Assembly (NCBI RefSeq): GCF_007280415.1
Contig: NZ_VKKU01000001.1
Location: 1,302,001 to 1,366,000, forward strand
From: Sphingorhabdus contaminans
GTDB lineage: Bacteria > Pseudomonadota > Alphaproteobacteria > Sphingomonadales > Sphingomonadaceae
Direction of reading: 5' to 3'
Length of the DNA: 64,000 nt
Shown here: positions 54,260-62,774 of the stretch, in pieces
How positions within the stretch are numbered: the first letter of the stretch is position 1
Layout of the letters: each line of letters begins with the position of its first letter
Position numbers and translations under genes: made by a program
Notes under the pieces: model-generated
The model's database searches: none
What the model was told of the DNA's origin: nothing
The model's input: the letters and a program-made list of their open reading frames with translations, nothing else

Positions 54260-54813
54260 TGGGAACAAAAACCCCGGGCAACCATTTACTCTGGATGGAT
54301 ATCGGGATCGGCCACATACAGGATGAACTCGGTTATTTGTCCGCTAGGCTCTTGAAACTGGCACAGCGCCGCGGTTTGGAAATCATAACAGTCGAAAGTT
54401 GTACAGGCGGCCTGCTATCCTCCTACCTGACGGATGTGGAGGGATTGTCGCATGTCTTCAACCGCGCCCTCATCACCTATTGTGACGAGGCAAAGACCGA
54501 CCTTGCGCACGTTCCTGCAAAGCTGATCGATGAACATGGCGCGGTATCGGAAGCTGTCGCGCAAGCGATGGCATGCGGCGGACGCAATCTGGTGAGCAAG
54601 GATTGTATCGCTATCGCGGTTACCGGCTATGCAGGGTCTTCGCCGGACGGTGGCACACCAGGTCTGGTATATATTGCCGTTTCGACGCCCTACGCCGTGC
54701 AATGCCAGCGATTTCAATTTACCGAAGATTGTCGCGACGACATCCGCCGCGCGGCTGTCCGGGAGGCATTGAAAATGGGCCTCCACCTATTGGCCGACGA
54801 TCCGCATTACTGA
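54259..54813 (+). CDS. CinA C-terminal-domain protein (PncC-like amidase)
   Basis: 184 residues, only the CinA C-terminal domain. TVESCTGGLLSSYLTDVEGLSHVF and AVTGYAGSSPDGGTPGLVYIAV carry the conserved Ser, Thr and Gly residues of nicotinamide-mononucleotide amidase. Catalytic detail cannot be confirmed here. ATG at 54259 overlaps the stop of the large upstream gene, so the two are co-translated. The N-terminal 25 residues are not typical, and ATG at 54295 is an alternative. Confidence 0.82.
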   Translation: MGTKTPGNHLLWMDIGIGHIQDELGYLSARLLKLAQRRGLEIITVESCTGGLLSSYLTDVEGLSHVFNRALITYCDEAKTDLAHVPAKLIDEHGAVSEAVAQAMACGGRNLVSKDCIAIAVTGYAGSSPDGGTPGLVYIAVSTPYAVQCQRFQFTEDCRDDIRRAAVREALKMGLHLLADDPHY

Positions 54814-54835
54814 ATTCTGTTTTTTTGCAAGGCCA

Positions 54836-54863
54836 TGCGGCGGAAAGCTAATGTTCCGCCGCA
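54836..54863. terminator. hairpin between convergent genes
   Basis: TGCGGCGGAA and TTCCGCCGCA pair perfectly over 10 bases around an 8-base loop, between the CinA-like stop and the glycine-zipper stop. There is no T-run after it on either strand, so it is a likely but unproven bidirectional terminator. Confidence 0.5.
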
Positions 54864-54899
54864 CGTGCTTGCTATCAATAATCGGAGTTCAGGTCCGGG

Positions 54900-55397
54900 T
54901 TACCGGCACCGTACGTTGCCACGCTCAATCTCTCGACCCAACAGGGCACCTGCACCCGTACCGATTATGGTCGCAATGATCTTGGAATCACCCCGACCAA
55001 TATTGTTACCAAGCAAACCGCCTACCGCGCCGCCAATGATTAAACCGGTGGTGCCGTCGGGCCGGCGACAATAATAGCGACCGTCGCGGCCCCTATAGAT
55101 GCGGTCATTCCTGCCGATGCGGCGGACCTGATAATAGCGTCCGTCGCGATAATAGCGGTCGGCGTCATATCGGCCATAATAGGGATCGGGACGGTTCCAG
55201 TCGAGGCGACGATATTGGCGCCAATCACGAATGGCCTGCCGGCGTTCCCGTTTTGCTTCCTTCACATCGCGACGATATTCACGCTCGGCCTGTCGGACAT
55301 CACGTTGATATTCACGGTCTGCCCTGCTTTGCGCCGTCGCGGGTTGGGTAGTTAGGGCTATGGCGGAAATAAATACCGCCGAAAGTAATTTGCGCAT
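54900..55397 (-). CDS. exported glycine-zipper protein with 11-residue repeats
   Basis: 165 residues from ATG 55397, with AGGAG eight bases upstream. A signal peptide (about 1-22, ending TAQS) is followed by three tandem 11-residue units at 28-60 (REYQRDVRQAE, REYRRDVKEAK, RERRQAIRDWR), a Tyr/Arg/Asp-rich stretch with two RDGRYY motifs, and a glycine-zipper hairpin (LIIGGAVGGLLGNNIG and IIATIIGTGAGALLG). Such proteins are usually small periplasmic or outer-membrane-associated stress proteins. Confidence 0.85.
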   Translation of the reverse strand: MRKLLSAVFISAIALTTQPATAQSRADREYQRDVRQAEREYRRDVKEAKRERRQAIRDWRQYRRLDWNRPDPYYGRYDADRYYRDGRYYQVRRIGRNDRIYRGRDGRYYCRRPDGTTGLIIGGAVGGLLGNNIGRGDSKIIATIIGTGAGALLGREIERGNVRCR

Positions 55398-55429
55398 CTC
55401 CGTCTCCTTTCGTTCGTAGAGATGGAGGA

Positions 55430-55455
55430 AACACACGCCCGCAAGCCGATGTTCC
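55430..55455 (-). promoter_or_regulatory. possible EcfG-type promoter of the glycine-zipper gene
   Basis: On the minus strand GGAAC (55455-55451), 18 bases, GTT (55432-55430), 32 bases before the ATG. Distance to the gene fits the other three sites, but the spacer is one base longer than usual, so support is weak. Confidence 0.3.
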
Positions 55456-55525
55456 ATGAACGAAAAACTACATTCCGTTCATTTTTGCGTCATCCTTTTC
55501 CAGGGCAACCCCGACGCATGTACCG

Positions 55526-55550
55526 GGAACTTTAACGGCAACCGGCTGTT
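55526..55550 (+). promoter_or_regulatory. EcfG-type promoter of the L,D-transpeptidase gene
   Basis: GGAAC (55526-55530), 17 bases, GTT (55548-55550), 28 bases before the ATG. It has the same form as the elements before the DUF4142 and hemerythrin genes. Confidence 0.6.
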
Positions 55551-55578
55551 CGGTCTCGACATAGTAAAAGGGTGCCTG

Positions 55579-56658
55579 ATGAGAAGTTTTGCTTTGGTTG
55601 TCGCAATAGTGTTGCTGGCGGGGTGCGGAAATAAGGATAGAGACAAGGACAAGGAAGCCGGCTCACCACAAGGCCGGACCGAGGCATTGACCAATGCCGA
55701 CAGCCTCGAATTTGTGGAAGTGTCGAACGATACTCCCCTTTACGTGCCTGGCCTTGACATGTTGCAGATACAGGTGGTTCTCGATCGTATCGGCTTTTCC
55801 CCGGGCGTCATCGATGGCAAAGATGGGCAGTCGCTCTCGCTTGCAATTGGCGAATTTCAAAGAGCTAACGAGCTGGACCAGACTGGTGAGCTAGACACAG
55901 CGACCAAAGCCGCCATGTCGAAATTTCTGGTTCCTGCAACACGACTGGTCCGCATTCCCGCAGCTTTTGCCAAAGGTCCCTTTGTCGGCAATTTTCCCGA
56001 TAAGCCGGAAGATCAGGCAAAATTGCGGACGCTTGGTTACAGGGATATGATCGAGGCTCTTGCAGAACGCTTTCATACCACGCCCGATACTTTGATTGCA
56101 CTGAACCCAGAACAAACCGATTTCGCCGCAGGCACGGTGTTGCGCGTTCCCAACATAGCCGATGTTGTGATCACACCATTGAATAATGATGAGCGCGGAT
56201 GGACAGGCACATTACAAAAGCTTGGTGTTGCGTCCGGTCAACCACGGGTGGACAAGGTCGTCGTGGACAAATCCGATGGCATTTTGCGTGCTTACGGCAC
56301 CGACGATAAATTGATCGCTTCCTTCCCCGCGACGATGGGCAGCAAGCACGATCCCCTGCCTTTGGGCACTTGGAAAATAAAGGGCGTCGCCCGCAATCCG
56401 GAGTTTCATTACAATCCCGAACTCTTCTGGGACGTCAAGGATTCCGAGGATAAGCTGCTGCTGCCGCCTGGTCCCAATGGTCCGGTAGGCGTTGTGTGGA
56501 TTGACCTGTCCAAGCCGCATTATGGCATTCACGGCACCAACGAACCGCAGACCATTGGACGCGCCGAAAGCCATGGCTGTGTGCGTTTGACGAATTGGGA
56601 TGCAGCAAAACTCGCGGGCATGGTCAAACCGGGCGTAACGGTGATTTTCGAGAAGTGA
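55579..56658 (+). CDS. L,D-transpeptidase (YkuD) lipoprotein
   Basis: 359 residues. The lipobox LLAGC lies near residue 17. A peptidoglycan-binding helix bundle (about 60-115) precedes a LysM-like segment (ALAERFHTTPDTLIALNPEQ, about 158-178) and a YkuD domain at 220-359, with HGTNEP and the catalytic SHGCVRL. It makes 3-3 crosslinks in peptidoglycan or attaches proteins to it. ATG at 55579 is used; the longer frame runs across the promoter. The EcfG-type promoter suggests wall remodelling under stress. Confidence 0.92.
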   Translation: MRSFALVVAIVLLAGCGNKDRDKDKEAGSPQGRTEALTNADSLEFVEVSNDTPLYVPGLDMLQIQVVLDRIGFSPGVIDGKDGQSLSLAIGEFQRANELDQTGELDTATKAAMSKFLVPATRLVRIPAAFAKGPFVGNFPDKPEDQAKLRTLGYRDMIEALAERFHTTPDTLIALNPEQTDFAAGTVLRVPNIADVVITPLNNDERGWTGTLQKLGVASGQPRVDKVVVDKSDGILRAYGTDDKLIASFPATMGSKHDPLPLGTWKIKGVARNPEFHYNPELFWDVKDSEDKLLLPPGPNGPVGVVWIDLSKPHYGIHGTNEPQTIGRAESHGCVRLTNWDAAKLAGMVKPGVTVIFEK

Positions 56659-56790
56659 TGTTCAAGTTCCCCGGTGGATTTGGTTGCAAGGTTGTTCGAA
56701 TGTTGCGCCGCAACACATATTGCGTTAAGGGCGCGCCAGAATCTGGTGGCGTGTTGCTGCCAAAATGCCCTCCCAAAAGGCCTATTGCAC

Positions 56791-58611
56791 ATGTCTTTGC
56801 GTAACATCGCCATCATCGCGCACGTCGATCACGGCAAAACCACCCTTGTTGACCAGCTTTTCCGCCAGTCAGGTACATTCCGCGACAATCAGCGCGTCGA
56901 AGAGCGCGCCATGGATTCCAACGATCTCGAAAAAGAACGCGGCATCACCATTCTTGCGAAATGCACGAGCGTTGAGTGGAACGGCACGCGCATCAACATC
57001 GTCGACACACCGGGCCACGCCGACTTTGGCGGCGAAGTGGAGCGTATTCTCAGCATGGTCGATGGCGTCATCCTGCTGGTCGATTCATCCGAAGGTGCAA
57101 TGCCGCAGACAAAATTCGTGACCGGCAAGGCGCTGGCTCTGGGCCTGCGTCCTATCGTGGTCGTCAACAAGATCGACCGTCCGGACGAGCGTATTCAGGA
57201 AGTGCTGGACGAAGTATTCGACCTGTTCGTGTCGCTCGATGCGACCGACGAACAGCTTGATTTCCCCGTGCTCTACGCTTCTGGCCGCAATGGCTATGCA
57301 TCAATGGACCCGAGCGCGCGCGAAGGCACGTTGACGCCGCTGTTCGAAACCATCGTTTCGCACGTTCCTGAGCCCAAGGCCGACGTTGATGGCGAATTCA
57401 AGATGCTGGTCACCTTGCTGGATCGCGACAACTTCCTGGGCCGCATCCTGACCGGCCTCGTGCTTTCGGGTACGGTCAAGGTCAACCAGCAGATCCACGC
57501 ACTGAACCCCGATGGCAAGATTGTCGAGGCAGGCCGCGCGTCGAAGATCATGTCGTTCCGCGGACTGGAGCGTATCCCGGTCGAGCAGGCGCAAGCGGGC
57601 GATATCATCTCGATCGCAGGTCTGACCACCGCGACCGTCGCCGATACGATTGCCGAGCCCAGCGTCACGGAGCCGCTGCACGCACAGCCAATCGATCCGC
57701 CCACGCTGTCCATGCGCTTTTCGGTGAATGACTCGCCCATGGCGGGCCGTGAAGGCACCAAGGTGACAAGCCGTATGATCCGCGACCGCCTGTTCCGCGA
57801 AGCCGAGAGCAATGTCGCCATCCGCGTCACTGAATCCGAAGATCGTGACAGCTTTGAAGTTGCCGGCCGCGGCGAACTCCAGCTTGGCGTCCTTATCGAA
57901 ACGATGCGCCGCGAAGGCTTTGAACTTGGCATCTCGCGCCCGCGGGTTCTGTTCCGGGAAGATGAAGCCGGCAACCGGACCGAGCCCTATGAAAGCGTCG
58001 TGATCGATGTCGATGACGAACATTCGGGAACCGTGGTCGAAAAAATGGCCCTTCGTAAGGGTGAAATGACCGACATGCGTCCCTCGGGCGGCGGCAAGAC
58101 CCGCATCATCTTCAGCGCCCCGTCGCGCGGCCTGATCGGCTATCATGGCGAATTCCTGTCCGATACCCGCGGAACCGGGATCATGAACCGCCTGTTTGAA
58201 AAATACGGCCCCTATCGCGGTCCGATCGAAGGGCGCAAAAATGGCGTGCTGATTTCGAACGGCAATGGCGAAGCTGTCGCCTACGCCCTCGGTCCGTTGG
58301 AAGAGCGCGGTATCCTGTTCGTATCGCCTGGTGAAGCCCTGTATGAAGGCATGATCATCGGTGAAAATGCAAAGCCGGAAGACCTTGAGGTCAACCCGAT
58401 GAAGTCGAAGCAGCTTACCAACTTCCGCTCGACCGGCAAGGACGATGCCATCCGCCTGACCCCGCCAAAGGTCATGACGCTGGAACAGGCCATTGCCTAT
58501 ATCGACGATGATGAAATGGTCGAAGTGACGCCGAAGAATATCCGCATCCGCAAAGCCCTGCTGGATCCGCATGAGCGGAAAAAAGCTTCGCGGAAAAAAG
58601 AAGCAGCCTGA
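56791..58611 (+). CDS. typA: translational GTPase TypA/BipA
   Basis: 606 residues, normal for TypA. G motifs: [10 protein letters not shown] (G1) near 10, RGITI (G2), DTPGHADF (G3) and NKIDRPD (G4), followed by EF-G-like domains and the TypA C-terminal domain ([42 protein letters not shown]). It acts on ribosome assembly and stress translation. The 39-codon upstream extension is rejected because conservation starts at [16 protein letters not shown] strong terminator follows. Confidence 0.96.
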   Translation: MSLRNIAIIAHVDHGKTTLVDQLFRQSGTFRDNQRVEERAMDSNDLEKERGITILAKCTSVEWNGTRINIVDTPGHADFGGEVERILSMVDGVILLVDSSEGAMPQTKFVTGKALALGLRPIVVVNKIDRPDERIQEVLDEVFDLFVSLDATDEQLDFPVLYASGRNGYASMDPSAREGTLTPLFETIVSHVPEPKADVDGEFKMLVTLLDRDNFLGRILTGLVLSGTVKVNQQIHALNPDGKIVEAGRASKIMSFRGLERIPVEQAQAGDIISIAGLTTATVADTIAEPSVTEPLHAQPIDPPTLSMRFSVNDSPMAGREGTKVTSRMIRDRLFREAESNVAIRVTESEDRDSFEVAGRGELQLGVLIETMRREGFELGISRPRVLFREDEAGNRTEPYESVVIDVDDEHSGTVVEKMALRKGEMTDMRPSGGGKTRIIFSAPSRGLIGYHGEFLSDTRGTGIMNRLFEKYGPYRGPIEGRKNGVLISNGNGEAVAYALGPLEERGILFVSPGEALYEGMIIGENAKPEDLEVNPMKSKQLTNFRSTGKDDAIRLTPPKVMTLEQAIAYIDDDEMVEVTPKNIRIRKALLDPHERKKASRKKEAA

Positions 58612-58640
58612 TCTGCCGCATTGCAAACTCCAAAACAGGA

Positions 58641-58672
58641 AGGGCGCCGGAATTCCGGCGCCCTTTGTTTTT
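58641..58672 (+). terminator. strong intrinsic terminator after typA
   Basis: A perfect 24-base palindrome (58641-58664, arms AGGGCGCCGGAA/TTCCGGCGCCCT) is followed by TTGTTTTT. It ends typA and, with its symmetric stem, may also stop the convergent outer-membrane protein gene. Confidence 0.9.
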
Positions 58673-58690
58673 GGCTGTTATCTGCCGAAC

Positions 58691-59524
58691 TTAGAAGCGG
58701 AACGAAGCCGTCAGGCGGATATTGTGCATATCGAAATCACTGTCGTTACGCTTCATATTCGTGCCTGCCGCATTGGTAAGCAGGAACGGATTGGTCGCAG
58801 GCGCGCTTCCCGGACCAACGGCGACCACGAAGTCATCATCGACATAATTGGTGTAGAGATATTCGAGACCCAGCGAGAAATTGCGGGCAATCTTCACCTC
58901 GGTACCGCCGCCATAGCTGTAACCCCAGCTGCTGGTCTTGCCGTTGGTCGTGAAGCTGTTGGCACCGTTGCTGGTAGCAAAGCCGTTGTCGATCTTGGCA
59001 TAGGCTGCACCACCTGTTGCATAGAATAGCGCGCCGCGTGCAGCAAAGCCGAGACGGGCGCGCGCACCGAGCGAATAGTCGAGTTCACGGGTGAAAGTAT
59101 AAAAGGCAGGGGTCGTGCTATAGGCGGTTACGCTGTCGCGCGATTTGGATTTGCCGCCGTCGAGCACGACGCCAAAAACGATGTTGCCGTTCTGGACATC
59201 ATAGCCTGCGCGGGCGTAATATTCGAGGCCGTCCTTGTCACCGCGGCATCCGTCGATTGGTGTGGTGCCATTGGCTGCGCCACCACAGAAACCGGGGGAA
59301 AATGCATTGGCACCGGCTACAGTATTGACGGTATCGCTATAGTCGCCGTCGAGATTTGTGTCGAACGCAACGCCTTCGTTACGGTCGTTATTCTGCGCGC
59401 CAAGACCGATGGAGCCACCGATATAGCCGCCTTCCCACTGTTCGTCTTCAGACTGGGCAAAAGCAGGGGTGGCGAGGAGCGCGAGCGATGCTGTCGCCAG
59501 CATCAAGGGAGAGGAGAATTTCAT
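58691..59524 (-). CDS. outer-membrane beta-barrel protein
   Basis: 277 residues from ATG 59524, with AAGGA seven bases upstream. A signal peptide (MKFSSPLMLATASLALLATPAFA) is followed by a porin-like domain: WEGGYIGGSIGLGAQNN, ARLGFAARGALFYATGGAAYAKI, NFSLGLEYLYTNY and a terminal ...IRLTASFRF with the C-terminal Phe used for outer-membrane insertion. It resembles the OmpA-like barrel (OMP_b-brl) group with no peptidoglycan domain. The role is unknown; these are often immunogenic surface proteins. Confidence 0.9.
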   Translation of the reverse strand: MKFSSPLMLATASLALLATPAFAQSEDEQWEGGYIGGSIGLGAQNNDRNEGVAFDTNLDGDYSDTVNTVAGANAFSPGFCGGAANGTTPIDGCRGDKDGLEYYARAGYDVQNGNIVFGVVLDGGKSKSRDSVTAYSTTPAFYTFTRELDYSLGARARLGFAARGALFYATGGAAYAKIDNGFATSNGANSFTTNGKTSSWGYSYGGGTEVKIARNFSLGLEYLYTNYVDDDFVVAVGPGSAPATNPFLLTNAAGTNMKRNDSDFDMHNIRLTASFRF

Positions 59525-59659
59525 AAGCTTGTCCTTTTCGTGTCCGTAAATGACGCGGGACAAACACGGCAAAGGCGCTTTGGTGCCAGTTAGAGGCAAA
59601 TAATTTTGCTTTGTGTCGCAAAAGACACGCGTAAAACCCGGCAAAACGGGCCGAAAAAC

Positions 59660-60868
59660 CTAAAGGAACGCGCCCGCCGCGACCCCGCTCGCCCATGCCC
59701 ATTGGAAGTTATAGCCGCCTAGCCACCCGGTCACATCAACCGCTTCGCCGATGCAGAAGAGTCCGGGGACCGTGCGTGTTTCCATGCTCTTTTGCGAAAG
59801 GCCGTCCGTGCTGATCCCGCCTGCGGTGACCTCGGCCTTGGCATAGCCTTCGGTGCCGTTGGGCACAAAAGGCCAGTCGGACAGCAACCGTTCCGCCTCC
59901 TCCAGCCGTTTGTCGGACCAGTCGGCCAGATTGCCTCCCTCCCCAATCCGCTCCGCCAATATGTCGGCCAAACGGGCGGACAGGGCAGCGGACAGGGCCG
60001 AGCGGATCGTGCTGCGCGGTTTTTCGCGCTTCAGTTCCCGCAACCAGCCGCTTTTCCGGTCGGGCAGGAAATTGATCCCGATCGGCTGGCCATGCCGCCA
60101 ATAGGATGAAATCTGCAGGATCGCGGGTCCCGATAGCCCCTTGTGCGTCAGCAAGGCTGCTTCGCGAAAATGGACCTTGCCGCAACGCGCGTCGACATCG
60201 GCGGACACACCGGACAGTTCCCGGAACAACACATCGTCACCGCCCAGCGTGAAAGGAACGAGCGCAGGCCGTGGCTCCACGATTTTCAGGCCGAACTGGC
60301 GCGCTAGATCATAGGCAAAGCCGGTAGCCCCCATTTTCGGAATGCTCGGCCCGCCGGTCGCAATGACCAGCGCCGGGGCGGATGCCTTCAGACCGTTATA
60401 GACGATATGATACAGCCCGTCCGCCCGCCGTACGTCGGACACCGGCGCATGGAAGGCAAAATCGACCCGCCCGCCATATTGTGCGGAACGGTCACATTCC
60501 GCCATCAGCATTTCGACAATCTGCCGGGCGCTGCCATCGCAAAAAAGCTGCCCCAGCGTCTTTTCATGATAGGCGATGCCGTGGGCCTGCACCATTTCGA
60601 TAAAGTCGGAAGGGGTAAAGCGCCCCAGCGCCGACTTCGCGAAATGCGGATTGGCGGACAGATAGCGTTCCTGCGCATTGGCGCTGGTCGCGTTGACATT
60701 GGTGAAGTTGCACCGGCCGCCGCCCGATATCAGGATTTTCTTGCCGGGTCCGCTGGCATGGTCGATCACCAGCACATGGCGGCCCTGCTGCCCTGCGGTT
60801 AGCGCACACATCAGCCCTGCCCCGCCTGCCCCCAGGATGATTGCGTCATAATTGCCGGATTTTGCCAT
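59660..60868 (-). CDS. YhiN/HI0933-like NAD(P)/FAD-dependent oxidoreductase
   Basis: 402 residues. The FAD motif AIILGAGGAGLMCALTAGQQG is N-terminal, followed by GKKILISGGGRCNFTN (family signature) and the C-terminal FCIGEAVDVTGWLGGYNFQWAWASGVAAG. The branch includes E. coli YhiN and gut BaiN; the physiological substrate is unknown. ATG at 60868 is chosen over GTG at 60883. Confidence 0.92.
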   Translation of the reverse strand: MAKSGNYDAIILGAGGAGLMCALTAGQQGRHVLVIDHASGPGKKILISGGGRCNFTNVNATSANAQERYLSANPHFAKSALGRFTPSDFIEMVQAHGIAYHEKTLGQLFCDGSARQIVEMLMAECDRSAQYGGRVDFAFHAPVSDVRRADGLYHIVYNGLKASAPALVIATGGPSIPKMGATGFAYDLARQFGLKIVEPRPALVPFTLGGDDVLFRELSGVSADVDARCGKVHFREAALLTHKGLSGPAILQISSYWRHGQPIGINFLPDRKSGWLRELKREKPRSTIRSALSAALSARLADILAERIGEGGNLADWSDKRLEEAERLLSDWPFVPNGTEGYAKAEVTAGGISTDGLSQKSMETRTVPGLFCIGEAVDVTGWLGGYNFQWAWASGVAAGAFL

Positions 60869-60933
60869 AGAATGCCTCTGCACTGCTCAGCCGATATTGC
60901 CAAGCGCGAAGCTTTGCGGCAAAGGCGCGGCCT

Positions 60934-61209
60934 ATGACCGACACAGCCGATATTCCGCCCGATCATCTTTCGATCAATCCCATGAGCCCCCATTTCGATG
61001 GCGACCTTCTTTCGCGAGGCGTCGGTATCCGCTTTAAAGGCGAGCGGCGCACCACGGTGGAGGAATATTGCATTTCGGAAGGCTGGATCAAGGTTCAGGC
61101 CGGCAAGGCGCGCGACCGCAAGGGCAATCCGCTGCTGATCAAGCTGAGCGGGCCGGTGGAAGCCTGGTTTGAGGATCTGGGCGACGACGCACCCGTCGCC
61201 AAGGCTTAA
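60934..61209 (+). CDS. DUF3297 family protein
   Basis: 91 residues (PPDHLSINPMSPHFDGDLLSRGVGIRFKGERRTTVEEYCISEGWIKV and GPVEAWFEDLG), matching DUF3297, a compact conserved family of unknown function. It is divergent from the YhiN-like gene across 65 bases and stops 9 bases from the convergent serine hydrolase gene. Confidence 0.93.
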   Translation: MTDTADIPPDHLSINPMSPHFDGDLLSRGVGIRFKGERRTTVEEYCISEGWIKVQAGKARDRKGNPLLIKLSGPVEAWFEDLGDDAPVAKA

Positions 61210-61218
61210 GCGCCCGGT

Positions 61219-62358
61219 TTAACGCCGCGGGAAAAGCGCGATAAGCTTGGCGAATTGATCGTCAAGCGGATCAAGCTTGTCATCCGGCGTATTACCCAAC
61301 CGCACGATCGTCAGGCGATGTTGCGGCGATACAATCACAAACTGGCCCAGATGGCCGAGCGCGGCAAAAACGTCCGATGGTGCTTTGCCGGGAAAGAGCA
61401 CCTGGTCCCGCCCGTCATTGCGGGGACGGTTCAACCAGATATGCGCGCCATAGCTATTGTCGTTCGGGCTCGGCGTTTTCATGAATCGCGTCCAACTCGT
61501 GGGAAGAAGCTGCGCAGCCCGGACCGAGCCATTGTTCCGCAGAAATTCGCCGAACTTCGCCCAATCGCGGGCGGTTGCGTGGATCATACTGCCGCCGAGC
61601 ATGGTTCCATTCCGGTCAAACTGCGGAAAGGCGCTGGTCATGCCCAGCGGTTCAAAAAGGCGCCCGCGCGCATATTCCAGCATCGCATCACGCCGCACTT
61701 CCGGATCCTTGCTCTCGGTCAGGGATCGGGTCATGATATCGGCCAATATGTTGCTGGTCGCGCTGCTATATTCGAACTTTTTGCCGGGGTCGGCCTCCAA
61801 CGGCCGGGTTTCGGCGTAGCGGGCGACATTTTCGCGCCCGTCCAGAAACAGCATGCGCGGCGTATCGGCATCAAAAATCTCGACGTCGCCTTCCGCCATT
61901 TCGGTATGGTCAAGGCCTGAGGACATATGCAGCAAATGGCGGAGGGTTATCGCCGCCCGCCCGTCGCGCGGGGTCTGCCATTCAGGGACAGGTGCCGGTT
62001 CGTCCAGCGCCAGCCGGCCATCTGCAACCATCAGGCCTACCAGCGTTGCCGTGACGCTCTTCGCCATGGACCAACTGATCAGACGCGTATCCGGACCATA
62101 GCCCGGCGCATAGCGTTCGGCGATGACGCGCCCGCCCTGCATGATCACCAAGGCCCGCGTTTCGGAAAGCGCCGGGTCTTCGAAAAAAGGCGCGATGGCA
62201 TTTGCGAGCCGATCTTTGCCGACAACGGCGTCATCGGCGATGAAGGTTTCACCGGGTCCGGCCGCCTTGGCCACGGGTTCCTGTGTGCAGGAACCGAGGG
62301 CGATTGCGGCGATGGCACAAAAAGCGGTTGCGGCGGCGGTGAATTTGTTCCTAGGCAT
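61219..62358 (-). CDS. class C beta-lactamase-like serine hydrolase, lipoprotein
   Basis: 379 residues from ATG 62358. The lipobox ALGSC (about residue 23) predicts membrane anchoring. The S-x-x-K motif is SMAK in LISWSMAKSVTATLVGLM, followed by a Gly/His-rich segment LRHLLHMSSGLDHTEM typical of beta-lactamase-related esterases and peptidases (EstB/6-aminohexanoate hydrolase-like group). True beta-lactamase activity is unlikely. It is divergent from the small membrane protein gene by 31 bases. Confidence 0.87.
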   Translation of the reverse strand: MPRNKFTAAATAFCAIAAIALGSCTQEPVAKAAGPGETFIADDAVVGKDRLANAIAPFFEDPALSETRALVIMQGGRVIAERYAPGYGPDTRLISWSMAKSVTATLVGLMVADGRLALDEPAPVPEWQTPRDGRAAITLRHLLHMSSGLDHTEMAEGDVEIFDADTPRMLFLDGRENVARYAETRPLEADPGKKFEYSSATSNILADIMTRSLTESKDPEVRRDAMLEYARGRLFEPLGMTSAFPQFDRNGTMLGGSMIHATARDWAKFGEFLRNNGSVRAAQLLPTSWTRFMKTPSPNDNSYGAHIWLNRPRNDGRDQVLFPGKAPSDVFAALGHLGQFVIVSPQHRLTIVRLGNTPDDKLDPLDDQFAKLIALFPRR

Positions 62359-62389
62359 GGCGCGTACCGATGCACCAGATGGAGGCCCT

Positions 62390-62764
62390 ATGGCAACCGC
62401 AACTTCAAAGCCGACCGCGAAAGAGCCGAGCATTTTGATGCGCAGGGTCCGTTTGGCCGCGATCGCGATTGCGACATTGCTTGCTTTATGGGTCGTCTGG
62501 AATTGGGGAACTATCAAGGGTCAGGCGAAAGTCGGCGCAGCCTATGGCGCGCATATCGCCTGTTCGTGCCGCTATATCGAAGGCCGAAGCATGGACAGCT
62601 GCGTCACCGACAAGGAAGCCGGCATGGAAATGGTCCGGCTTTCCGACGATCCGGAAAACAAACGCGTCTACGCAAGCGTCCCCCTCCTGGCCGAGGCAGT
62701 TGCCGAACGGCGCGGCAATTTCGGATGTGTGCAGCTCAACGCAAAAGAGATTGAAGCGCTCTGA
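62390..62764 (+). CDS. single-pass membrane protein of unknown function
   Basis: 124 residues from ATG 62390, four bases after GGAGG. One transmembrane segment (LAAIAIATLLALWVVWNWG, about 22-40) is followed by a periplasmic part with four Cys (AHIACSCRYI, MDSCVTD and NFGCVQLN). The in-frame extension upstream to 62123 has no support because it lies over the serine hydrolase. Its divergent promoter with the serine hydrolase suggests a link; similar pairs occur in other sphingomonads as far as I recall. Confidence 0.75.
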   Translation: MATATSKPTAKEPSILMRRVRLAAIAIATLLALWVVWNWGTIKGQAKVGAAYGAHIACSCRYIEGRSMDSCVTDKEAGMEMVRLSDDPENKRVYASVPLLAEAVAERRGNFGCVQLNAKEIEAL

Positions 62765-62774
62765 CCCCAACCGG

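Noticed and set aside
53162-54268. 368-codon open frame on the minus strand
   Set aside because: Antisense to the 734-residue gene, which has a perfect ribosome site on the plus strand; the antisense product shows no domain.
57301-58626. 441-codon open frame on the minus strand
   Set aside because: Antisense to typA, with composition typical of a codon-position mirror of the real gene and no conserved motif.
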